From assembly GCA_946902985.2 (NCBI GenBank), contig OX336393.1, positions 49,351,348-49,415,347 of the forward strand: a DNA stretch of 64,000 nt. The letters are read 5' to 3'. The notes beneath the pieces are model-generated. The model was not told the origin of the DNA. It saw only the letters and a program-made list of their open reading frames with translations, and made no database searches. Both the position numbers and the translations under genes were made by a program. The first letter of the stretch is position 1. Every line of letters starts with the position of its first letter. The DNA comes from Meconema thalassinum. Its lineage: Eukaryota > Arthropoda > Insecta > Orthoptera > Tettigoniidae. Below are positions 44,942 to 54,424 of the stretch, one piece after another.

Positions 44942-45909
44942 TTAGAGTCGCAACTCATCTTGCGCCAATCCTTTCTGATGCTATCTTTAATCGCTCCCAA
45001 TTTTTCTTCCATCTGCTGTTTCGTGTCCTCCTGATTCGCTTCTATCTTCTCAAGCCTGTCTTCTAGACGTTGATTATTCTCATCTATCATACTCTTTATA
45101 TTATCCTGGTCCGATTCTAGGTTTTGCCATCGCTCTGCTGATTGTACTTCTAATTTATCCATGTCCTTTATTAGACCCGTAATGCTTTCGTTTACTGCCG
45201 ACAATTGTCCCTGGATAAACGTAGAATCCTCCTCCATTTTATCAAACCGCTTTTCAAGACCATCCTGTGTCGTTTTAACCTCACTGTTATTTACCGTGCA
45301 TGCTAATTCTATCTGAGCTAGTTCTGCTAATACAATTTCGTCCAAATCATTTAATTTACGGTTGAACGTGTCCTCTAATTTTTGTATCTGACCTAGCTGT
45401 TTGTCATTATTCTTACTTATATCAAGCGCGAATTGAACCATCTGCTGTGTAGTGTATTCTTTCATCTCTGCAGATAATGTGGCTAACTGACTCGTATTTC
45501 TATTTTCTTGCGCTTCTAATTGTTTGTTTATATTTTCATTTACTTGCGCTTGTAATGATTCACTCAGTTCAGCTAGTTGTGTTTTTAACTCGCCTGACTG
45601 TTCGTTTAATTTAATGTCTAATTTTTCACTTTGTTCCTCTAATTGTGATTTTATAGTGTCATTCATTTGAGTCTGGAATGACTCATTCTGTTCAGATAAT
45701 TGTGATTTTATAGTGTCATTCATTTGAGCCTGGAATGACTCATTCTGTTCAGATAATTGTGATTTTATAGTGTCATTCATTTGAGCCTGGAATGACTCAT
45801 TCTGTTCCGCTAATTTAATGTCTAATTTTTCACTCTGTTCTTTTAATAGTTTCTGGGTTCGTGCCGTAGCACTTTCAATAATCGCCTGGATCTTTGCGAC
45901 CGTCGCCAT
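44911..45909 (-). CDS. coiled-coil ORF upstream of capsid (Ty3 ORF1)
   Basis: 332 aa, starting at MATVAKIQ (ATG 45907-45909); an upstream in-frame ATG would add a Cys-rich leader with no counterpart. Almost the entire protein is predicted coiled coil. It contains three near-perfect repeats of about 19 aa (EQNESFQAQMNDTIKSQLS type) around residues 35-90, then heptad-rich sequence to the stop at 44911. No capsid, protease or RNA-binding motif is present. It is the first ORF of the element and ends inside a frameshift site shared with the capsid frame. It may be a Gag extension (matrix-like or oligomerisation arm); function unknown. Compare the 671-aa protein at 54425. Confidence 0.85.
   Translation of the reverse strand: MATVAKIQAIIESATARTQKLLKEQSEKLDIKLAEQNESFQAQMNDTIKSQLSEQNESFQAQMNDTIKSQLSEQNESFQTQMNDTIKSQLEEQSEKLDIKLNEQSGELKTQLAELSESLQAQVNENINKQLEAQENRNTSQLATLSAEMKEYTTQQMVQFALDISKNNDKQLGQIQKLEDTFNRKLNDLDEIVLAELAQIELACTVNNSEVKTTQDGLEKRFDKMEEDSTFIQGQLSAVNESITGLIKDMDKLEVQSAERWQNLESDQDNIKSMIDENNQRLEDRLEKIEANQEDTKQQMEEKLGAIKDSIRKDWRKMSCDSKEERLTFLKT
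44920..44926 (-). promoter_or_regulatory. U UUU UUA slippery heptamer (-1 frameshift site)
   Basis: The minus-strand sequence TTTTTTA lies so that the zero-frame codons are acT TTT TTA, the canonical X XXY YYZ phase. The ORF1 stop is two codons later (44911-44913). A -1 slip enters the frame of capsid-pol, which is open from 44941. I could not judge a downstream pseudoknot by eye. The alternative is a one-base loss from a T7 run that broke a single ORF. Confidence 0.7.
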
Positions 45910-46567
45910 TATCACACACAAAAATATATCACTGAGAAAACAGGATGATGGCATGCAAACGTCTCCCTGACACACACATATATAATTCTTGACATACATT
46001 TACTTCATTTGACCACATTCAGTTCATTTAAACTTATTCCCTTTACTCCCGCGAATCAATCATCACTGAATGGTTCTAATTTTACTTAATACATTTTTAA
46101 CCCCGCACATATTCAGTCATAAATTACTATCCAGATCTGACGTTAACACTGACCAATTAACAAAGTATTAATTGTCATTTAAGGCTACCAGCCTCCTAAC
46201 ATATTCATGAGTTTGATTTTCTAAACAAATCTAATTTTATATTTAAACAACGGGCGCCCGATTTCACGTACATTACTTTACTAATTACATCAATAAACAA
46301 AACGTGAATCGTATTTTAACTTGCAAACTCGTGATTCTACTGTATATTCGATTTTCTTGGCGGTCTTTCTCTTCGCCGTATTTACGTTAACACAATCTCA
46401 CTTCCGGTGATCTCAAACAGTCAAAACAGCGAAACACCACATGTAGGGTAACTGCTTGTTTATGATACGCTAGAAAAGCCCAAAACAACGAAACGCTCCA
46501 CGGTGTGACATCAGCTTGTCTATGCTGTCTATCCCCCGTGTTCTAGCAGTGAACTAGCAACGAACTA
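45910..46567 (-). other. Ty3 5' leader
   Basis: About 660 bp between primer binding site and ORF1, without a long open frame; presumably the packaging and translation leader. Confidence 0.5.
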
Positions 46568-46585
46568 GCCCCACTTGGCGCGCCA
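46568..46585 (-). promoter_or_regulatory. probable primer-binding site
   Basis: The minus strand reads TGGCGCGCCAAGTGGGGC nine bases inside the 5' LTR boundary. It resembles the lysine-tRNA-type binding site of many Ty3/gypsy and retroviral elements, apart from a small shift in the middle. The tRNA assignment is inference. Confidence 0.6.
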
Positions 46586-46594
46586 GCTTGTCTA

Positions 46595-49392
46595 TGCACC
46601 CTTCAATAAAGCATGGTTTTGTCGAGAGTCGTCTACGGGGTCGTGTTCAGTCCTGACTGCGTTACACAGCAAAGTTCGCTTAAAACAACATGCTCAAATG
46701 AATAGAAAGGTTAATGACAAAGGCTATATTAGAAATAAAATGAATAACAAGTAGAATAAAGGAAATTTAATGACTGAAAGGTATGTGCATAATAATAATA
46801 ATAAATAAAAACAAATCCTCCCTGACTTTCACTCCCTTAATAAATAATAATAATAACACTGAGCGGTAGGAACTCGCTCGTCACAACAAGACAATGTGAA
46901 TGAAGCTTCACATGATGATAAAATCATATCATAAGCATTTGAGCGGTAAGAACTCACTCGTCACAACATATGGATAAAAGTCCATTTTTCTCTGGTCAAG
47001 AAGTTATATAATGTGCGGTGTACTGTTCGTTAATAATAAATCGAGTACTGATGCGAGTCCGTTTACAACTGAAACAGACATGTTGCTTACGGAGTTGCAT
47101 CTTTTAAATCACACTACGGCTATGGGACCCACCCTTAATTAATACACTATAACTATTACTGACACATGCAAGATCTAATAATATAAACAGAATGAAGAAT
47201 CTCCCTGAGATTCTAACTGGTGCAGGAGCACAAAATGAACACAAAAGAGCATGCCAGAACTAGGCCAAAAACCGCTCTCATCATAACTTGGGAACATAGC
47301 TCCGCGCACCCTAACTTGACACGGGTCATGGACGCGTAAAAATAAACACACCAAAAATTGAACCAACAACAACAAAATACAAGCCTAACGGCTGAAAAAC
47401 GATGTTTACATTTATATAAAACGCCAGACAAACACGAATCTCGGAAGTTCCCTTACAACTATGGACAGCACCCATTTAATCAACAATACTCATTATAACC
47501 GATCAGGTTTTTGTGAATTTGAACAACATCTTAAATTGCAGTACAGGAAGCAAGCCTGTCATTAATGACAAGACACGTTATCTGATTGAGCGCTCCCCTA
47601 CTTGTATGAGTCACGCTGCCCTTAAAATACCTCTCTCAGTCTAGCAAGCTAGGTGCAGGTTTCCCACTGGAAACGTCAACAGATCTCGCCCATCCCCTTG
47701 GATGACGAGAAACACAAATATATACCACAAGTCCAGCCTCGCGAGGACATGAACTGGGTTGACGTGGAGCAAGTCAGAATAATCGCCATGATATATTCTC
47801 GCTAGCACATCTTAAAAATCACATTACGCACCCATAGCTTGGACTGACTCTCAAACACACACACTGGGTCGGCTCAAAACAGATCAACAATACTGCGTCC
47901 ATTGACACATTAACAAAAATACACAACAAAAACTCGGGTGCAAAGTGCCATCCCGTCCAAATCTACTGGAAAGCAACTATCAAAATAATCCTGATCCGTC
48001 ATAAAATTCTACTCACAAATAATCTTTTACCTCCAAATTCTATTTTTAATCTCAAAATTAATTCAGTTCCATTTTTGTTGTAAGGCATATCTCCGAATAA
48101 TAATGCTTGACCGCGATTTACGCAAGCGAAATCGAGCATCGGCTGCGCGTCCCCGCGTAAAGTTAAACCAAATACAATCACAAAATATATATATTACGCA
48201 ACGCTCGGCTAGTCCCATATTTAATGTGTCAGTAAAACAAAAACTAATAATCTACATTACCAAGCAAGCAAACAAATATTTACAAAAAGTATCCCATAAC
48301 ACCGTAGCTGATTTAATAAATAAATACATTTAGTTGGTACTCAATCCTTTAATCAGCGCCAGGAATACGTCTGCAGCCATCTCTTTTAAGATGTTTAACT
48401 GGTCATTGACATCTTCGGGCAAATGTCCTGCTGGTTCTCAGATCCATTCTCGTTCTTAGACCTCATCACGTGCTGAATTAAATAAAGTTTTGTCAGATAC
48501 ACACCCGATATAATTCCTACTATATTCACCTATCAAGTTCCATATTCCTTGACAGTCTATTTGGTGAATTACTTCGATGAACTGGTCCTACTGATAGTGC
48601 TGGGACTATAAATAAATCACTGAAGTTACACACATAATTTGACGACTCTGTTCCATGTTCACAAACATGAAAATATGCAGAGTATGAAACTTACGTCCAC
48701 AGACGTACAAAAATGAGTGATCTGTGTTACGTCCTCAGACGCACAGAAATAAGTAATGATCCTCGAAGCATCTTGGATCCTTATAAATGACACTGACTAG
48801 GGTAGGTGTGGAAGGGGATATATTAAAAAATATTCCATACTAACTATCAGACTAGCATGCGATCGGTATCATTGAGTTCGTAGCAGTGTGGAGGTTACGA
48901 ATATGCTGTAGCCGGCTTGAATCGATCGTGGAATTAATCTGTAGATAACTCCCGCGTTAATTTACCAGTGCGCGTTCCCAAGCCGAGTTCCCGCTAAGAC
49001 AAGGCGTCTTGATATTATTGGCCCAGACTGCTGTATGTCTTTGCGCGTTTTTACATACATTTCTGCCGTAGGGAGTGGTTCACATGATGATAGACCAATT
49101 ACCTTGTAGCATTCGATTTTCATCTTGGCGCCAACCTTCCTAGTAACAGGCCATATTGTGCGTGCCCACGCCAACATTCCCGCTAAAAGTTGCACCTGTC
49201 CTGTGTCTCAAGAATATAAACGCATCCTCCTAAAATACCACAGGAGCTTAAACCATTGTGTCCTCTCGGCCACTGATTTCTCAATATTTTCCCAACGTCG
49301 TCTGGCTCTCATATCTGTTGTCTGTATAAATGTATCAAAAGATGATGAATAATTATTAGAATCCTTTATATAGCCTGTGGATAAAGGGTTCA
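46595..49392 (-). repeat. 5' LTR of the Ty3 element
   Basis: 2798 bp, from TGCACCC to GGGTTCA on the plus strand, uninterrupted. It is the reference for the empty sites of the LINE in the other LTR and of element B in the solo LTR. By retroviral logic it holds the promoter for minus-strand transcription, but I cannot place it. Confidence 0.95.
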
Positions 49393-49396
49393 GTAT

Positions 49397-50074
49397 ATAA
49401 AACAGTTGCCATGATTTCTGAAATGACCCTCGTCCCTGCAGATTCTCTCAAAATCCATTCCTTCTCTCGTTTAATCCTACTACAGATAACATTCAGAAGC
49501 CAGATCCACACGAACGCGTTCTCTCAGGTAAACGTAAACGCGTACTTCAGAATTAAACTCATTTCGTGTAAGTAGACATCTCTGCTCTCATATTTTGCTG
49601 GATCATATACTTACGCTCTGCATGTTGTTCTTTTCTATTAGATTCCATAATAAATGTTGGCGTGATAACTTTGAGTGTTTACTCGGGCTGACTTCCGTAA
49701 TGTCTGAGCACACACAGAGCGCAGCGCGCTATGTTACATCAGCACACACACGAGTGAGGCCACGGCTCAACGGATTATTTAAAATTAAGACTAACATTTG
49801 CTAGGTAAAGTAAACTTCTCAGAATATGTTGCCTAGCCAGAGGAAGTTTCGATGTTATATTTCTAAATTACACCAATAATAATTACAAAGTTTGTTGTTT
49901 GAGAATTAGAAGGATCTTCAGAACGGGAATATTAATGACTTCCTTTGAGAGCTTGTTGATGTCGAGAACTGGTCAGCCGTGTCAGTCCTCCGCAGGTTCA
50001 GCTGTGAGATATTCTCCAACAATCATCCGCTTCTCAGAGGGCGTTACTTCACTATTTACATTATTATATGCCAT
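49397..50074. other. no recognisable feature
   Basis: Right flank of the Ty3 insertion. I could not recognise the continuation of the mariner remnant that flanks the left side. Confidence 0.4.
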
Positions 50075-50087
50075 AAGCTCCTCCTCT

Positions 50088-50334
50088 ACCGGCCGCGGAG
50101 GTCGAGAGCGCTAGTGCGCTACCTCGTGTCTCGCTGGCATCGGGAGAGCGTGGGTTCGAATCCCACCTTGGCCGTCTTGAAAATGGTTTTCGTGGTTTCC
50201 CATTTTCACCACCAGCCAAATGCCGGGACGGTTCCTTTCAATAGGTCCACGGCCGATTTCCTTTCATAATCCCTTCACTCACCTGTCTTGAAAAGAAAAT
50301 ACATGGCCTTTGGCTGCATTAATAAAATTATTAA
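50088..50334 (+). mobile_element. tRNA-derived SINE, family C
   Basis: A 247-bp element with a GGGTTCGAATCCCACC B-box in a tRNA-like head, a body with TTTTCGTGGTTTCCCATTTT, and an A/T-rich tail. It has a perfect 13-bp target duplication, AAGCTCCTCCTCT (50075-50087 and 50335-50347). Confidence 0.85.
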
Positions 50335-50540
50335 AAGCTCCTCCTCTGCAATCTTCCTGTTGTGTTTGCTTTAATTGTTGGTAATTCTGCCAGCCGTTAA
50401 AGACAAAACAAGAGCAATAAATCCAAGGAGCACGAGAAGGCACTTGATGTGTTTCATTTTACCGATTTAAAAGACAATAAATTCTGAGATTAGATCTGGA
50501 TTCAGGGACAAATTATCTTTCAGAAACAGCTTGTTTTGTT

Positions 50541-51030
50541 TATGTTCGACCCTGACTATTACATGTCAGAAAACTGTATCATAATGCTGGTCATTATAAC
50601 ACTATTTTTCATTATGAAACAGTTTCTCCCACGAATCACAGCTCAAGAAACAGTTGTTTGACAAATTAGGTGAGGATAGCAACGCATCTGCGTTAAGTTC
50701 CAAGGCCTTCTAATTTAAATTTCACTGCCTGGCCTAGTGTCATAGTGGGGCAATCGAGGAGGCCATGGTCAAATACAAGGTATTCTGTGCGTCCCATGCG
50801 CTCTGTTCAGTACATAAAACTGGCGAAATCTCGACATATATTTATGAATATTTATGTTCGAACATAAAATAGTTATAATAATTATCGTCGAACATAAACA
50901 GTGGTATGCAACTCGCCTATAATGGTACTTGAGACACTCGAATGGAAATTATAAAATTCGCATACGCTCGTTTTTTAAACATACTCGTGTCTTAATTATT
51001 GCCATTATAGGCTCGTTGCATAATGTATTA
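50541..51030 (+). repeat. palindrome-bearing repeat, copy 1
   Basis: It starts TATGTTCGACCCTGACTATT and ends in an imperfect palindrome. One arm is ATGCAACTCGCCTATAATGG (about 50908) and the other CCATTATAGGCTCGTTGCAT (about 51002), with CGCATACGCTCG near the centre. A reversed relative lies at 63163-63850. No ORF. The class is unknown; a fold-back element is possible. Confidence 0.7.
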
Positions 51031-51286
51031 TTCTGTAACTGAAAAGAAGTTTTTGTAGACCAGGGAGTATCATCACTGACGATTTAAATCCCGACGTTGA
51101 CAATAGAAATCGAATGAAAATGACACGCAGTGTACAGTATATAGGAAAATGTCATCGTGCTTCAACAATGACAACTTACATCTGTAGCTCGGACAAAGAT
51201 TGGATCGAACCCATGCCTGGTCGACACTCTAGTGTAATTGTTTCATGGTGTTGACCTTCAAAGTCTAAATCTCCATAGTTATAGGT

Positions 51287-51720
51287 CTTTGAAGGTCAAC
51301 ACCATGAAACGATTAGAGACCTTCGAAATATGGATTCATAGACGAATGCTTAAAATAACTTAGAATGATAGAGTTACTAACAGAGATGTCCTCAAAAGAG
51401 CAAAATGTGATCTTCAGCTTTTGTCTACCATTAAGTATCGAAAAACTGCCTACTTGGGTCATGTACTTACAGGCCAAAATATCAGTTGCTTCGACTAATA
51501 CTACAAGGCAAAATAGACGGCAGAGAAGGGCGGGTCAGGAGACAGATGTCCTGGCTTTAGAATATCAAGGAGTGGTCACGGATTCGATCTGTTGAAGATT
51601 TGTTCCGGTTTGCGGTGGACAGAGACGCCTTTTCCATGATGATCGCCAACGTTCGGCGGACCGAACACGGTACTTGAAGAAGAAGGAGAAGAAGAAGAAG
51701 TAGTGAGTTCAAAAAATTTC
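51287..51720 (+). pseudogene. non-LTR retrotransposon 3' end
   Basis: Degraded C-terminal coding: MKRLETFEIWIHRRML, RKTAYLGHVL, then RSVEDLFRFAVDRDAF and ANVRRTEHG, ending in a (GAAGAA)n tail. Stops and frameshifts are present. It is truncated to about 430 bp. Its 5' edge is one arm of a 24-bp inverted repeat (51240-51263 / 51287-51310). Confidence 0.8.
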
Positions 51721-52499
51721 AATGTGAGAAAAACAAGTAGCACCCTATGAATTTAATTTGAGACTGTTTTGACTTTCAGCCTCTGTTTGTGAACGAGTCA
51801 GTCAGATTAATTTGTGAAAAATACACAATGTTTGAGGAACTCGTAATTAAAACTTTTTGCACCCTTTCTTACAGATTTTGAAGTAGAAGATGAATATACA
51901 ATCCCGGGATGCCCTCCAGGGGCTGGTGCATGTGTTCAGGGCAAGGGCAGGGTAAGGTGTATTACGCTCGAGCTCATACATAATTTATGTTCCGAATATT
52001 GCTGGATGGACATGGACACAGACGAGCGGTTTAGGATCTCCTAACACGGAGAGAAAATGGGAAGAGAAATAATTTTCAACTGCTTACTGAATGATGCTTG
52101 ATATGCGGTGTTACCGTCGCGAAAAGGGCCTAATGTATCAACACTTGACAACTGGCTTGAAAAAATATAACACGAGGACTGGCGCCCGGTCATTTTGACC
52201 CATAGTGTGTCACTCCCTTTTTGTGTAGTCGTACGGATTTTAATGAAGTCATTTTACACCTGGTGTCTTCCTATGAACTATTCCCAATATAAAAAGAGGT
52301 TTATTTATATTTTTCAAATTTTAACATGCAGAAAAGTGACATTATTTTTTGTGACAGAATAATTGGCCTTGATAGGAGCTGATGACAAAGGTGTCCCTAG
52401 ACCCTAAACATGGATCAACAAGAACGTGAGCTAAGTGATTGTACTGCATGAACATATTTGGATTTTCCCCCTTATTTCTTTTACAGATTGTCCCGACTA
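51721..52499. other. no recognisable feature
   Basis: Unidentified AT-rich sequence. Confidence 0.4.
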
Positions 52500-52860
52500 A
52501 CTTCTTCTTTCCTAGTGTTTATCCCAGTACGGGGTCCGCTGCTCTGCTACATCTTCTCCACTATTTCCTGTCGTTAACATCCTGCAGGTTGTAAGCCAAC
52601 ATCGTGCATATCCGTCTTACTGTTGTCGATCCAACGCTTCTCAGGTCGTCCGCGTGGTCGCATTCCACCTGCGTCCAGGTTGAAAGCTACTTTGGCGAAA
52701 GAGTCGCCCGGCATTCTCATTAACATGACCATGCCAACGGAGACGAGCTTCCCTCACTTTCTCCGTAATTGGCGTGACACCTAATTGTTTTTAACATCTG
52801 TATTTCTGACATGGTCATATCTAGTCAGTTCATCTCCATCGTGTGCTGAGATTGTCCTGA
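52500..52860 (-). pseudogene. non-LTR retrotransposon 3' end
   Basis: The minus strand encodes MVMLMRMPGDSFAKVAFNLD, then GGMRPRGRPEKRWID and DMHDVGLQPAGC, typical of the last part of a LINE polyprotein. Only this piece remains, with stops beyond it. Confidence 0.75.
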
Positions 52861-53012
52861 CTAACGTAAGCCGAAAATTGACACGCAATGACTGGCGCCA
52901 TAAATAATATAGAAATAACTTGAGTGTTCAAAAAGCGATCGACATGTGTCTTTTGCAGGGTGAAGTTCAAGGCTAGGAAGGAAGGTACAGTAAGCGACAG
53001 GAAATGAGGGCT

Positions 53013-54279
53013 TGTAACGATTCGATCCCATAGCTGTTATATTTAAAGGGTTATTCATTTATTATCATGTTATTATTATTATTATTAACTAGTACATCCA
53101 TGAGATGATTTTTATATCAGATAATTGTAAGCGGTTTTGATTATTATATTCAATTAGATTTTTATTAACAATTACTTGTAAAGAGACGAAGTATTATATA
53201 TTGCAACAAGACTGGCGATATGGACTAACCCTGTGCGTCACAAACTGAACGACGTAGTAATAATTACACCACGGCAAACTGCGTCATTTTCCTGAGATGT
53301 TAAGAAACCCACTATGGTGTAACCAACACGCCATTTTCTACGGTACGTACGCGTCTAAAGATTACAAATTGTGGTGCAATTAGCCCTCGTGAGAGAATGA
53401 ACACTGAAGAAAGGGAAGCTTACTGGAGGGGGAGACCGTCGAAGACCACGTGACAAGGAAGTCATTAATACCTGCGACTCCGACAAAAGACGCATTGATC
53501 TACAGCTCTCAATGAAGTAAGGAAGTTGTAACCTTGCTTTCTGGGTCCTAATGGACTGAGCACCGAGAGTCGACACTGAACGATGTCTTGCCGACATCTA
53601 TATCAATACATAATGGGTTATATCCCTGATCAAGAGTCTTTCTACAGATGGCAACGTACTTAATGAGGATATTTCATAGTAAATGAGATATCACATCATT
53701 TTTTTAAACATAAGCGACGTAACATCGAGATCATCGATCATTTCTTAAATATGACGAATCTTCGACTGGGTGAGCCAACAATTCAATAAAACTATCGTCT
53801 CTATTATAATTTAACTTCATTTAACTTTCAATTCATTTTAATATTCATTTTCTTTTAAATAATTAATTGCCGCATTGAGTAATTTTAAATTCAATTGTGT
53901 GACTATCACTATTCTGTTTTATTAATATTTTGTTTTTGCATTTAATAAATTCATTCTCTTCAACGTAATGCCTATTTCTTTCATTGTAGTTGGTACTTTA
54001 AGGCAATCATACTCCTTGATTAAATACTGGATTGGTTAGATGACTTTGTCTCACTACGGCCCGGGTAAGTGGTTTCGACTCTACTGCTGATAGCCGAGGT
54101 CAAATCAATAAATTTCGATTCACTGTCTTAAATAGGGATCTGGCGCTCAACAACTTATTATATTACACTATCACAGGTAAGGTCACACCACAGTGTATAT
54201 TATTTATTATTATCATGTATGTTTAAATAGAACCACAATAGTCATCAACCACGATGAAGGACTTTTTAAAAATGTTACA
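53013..54279 (+). repeat. 5' LTR of the non-autonomous element
   Basis: 1267 bp, identical in length to its partner. Short open frames in it (for example on the minus strand at 53355-53597) recur in the partner only because the LTRs are identical. Confidence 0.95.
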
Positions 54280-54281
54280 TT

Positions 54282-54300
54282 TGGCGCCACAAAGTAGGAC
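54282..54300 (+). promoter_or_regulatory. probable primer-binding site
   Basis: TGGCGCCACAAAGTAGGAC starts two bases after the 5' LTR. The TGG start complementary to a tRNA CCA end is the expected hallmark; the tRNA is not identified. Confidence 0.6.
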
Positions 54301-54424
54301 ACGAAAACCATTCGGTATTTAGTCAGAGGAGTGTATAATTTCAGTGCAAATTGTCAGTGCTTTTGGGGGACAGTGAAGTGAAGTGAAATTTTGGAAGGGC
54401 AATTGTTATACGGTGTACTTCAAG

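Larger units (their letters stand above)
33005..49392 (-). mobile_element. Ty3/gypsy LTR retrotransposon, complete but disrupted
   Basis: TG...CA LTRs at 33005-38476 (3' LTR, containing a LINE) and 46595-49392 (5' LTR); perfect 4-bp target duplication GTAT (33001-33004 and 49393-49396). It is transcribed from the minus strand. The internal region 38477-46594 encodes a coiled-coil ORF, then capsid, protease, RT, RNase H and integrase; no envelope ORF is seen. Two later insertions disrupt it: a 1.2-kb non-LTR piece between capsid and protease and a 2.6-kb RTE-like LINE in the 3' LTR. Without them the element is about 12.5 kb. The LTRs differ at only a few visible positions, so it is fairly young. 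Confidence 0.95.

Noticed and set aside
49397..50074. Continuation of the mariner remnant on the right side of the Ty3 element
   Set aside because: I could not find a convincing N-terminal transposase reading on the minus strand, so I do not claim it.
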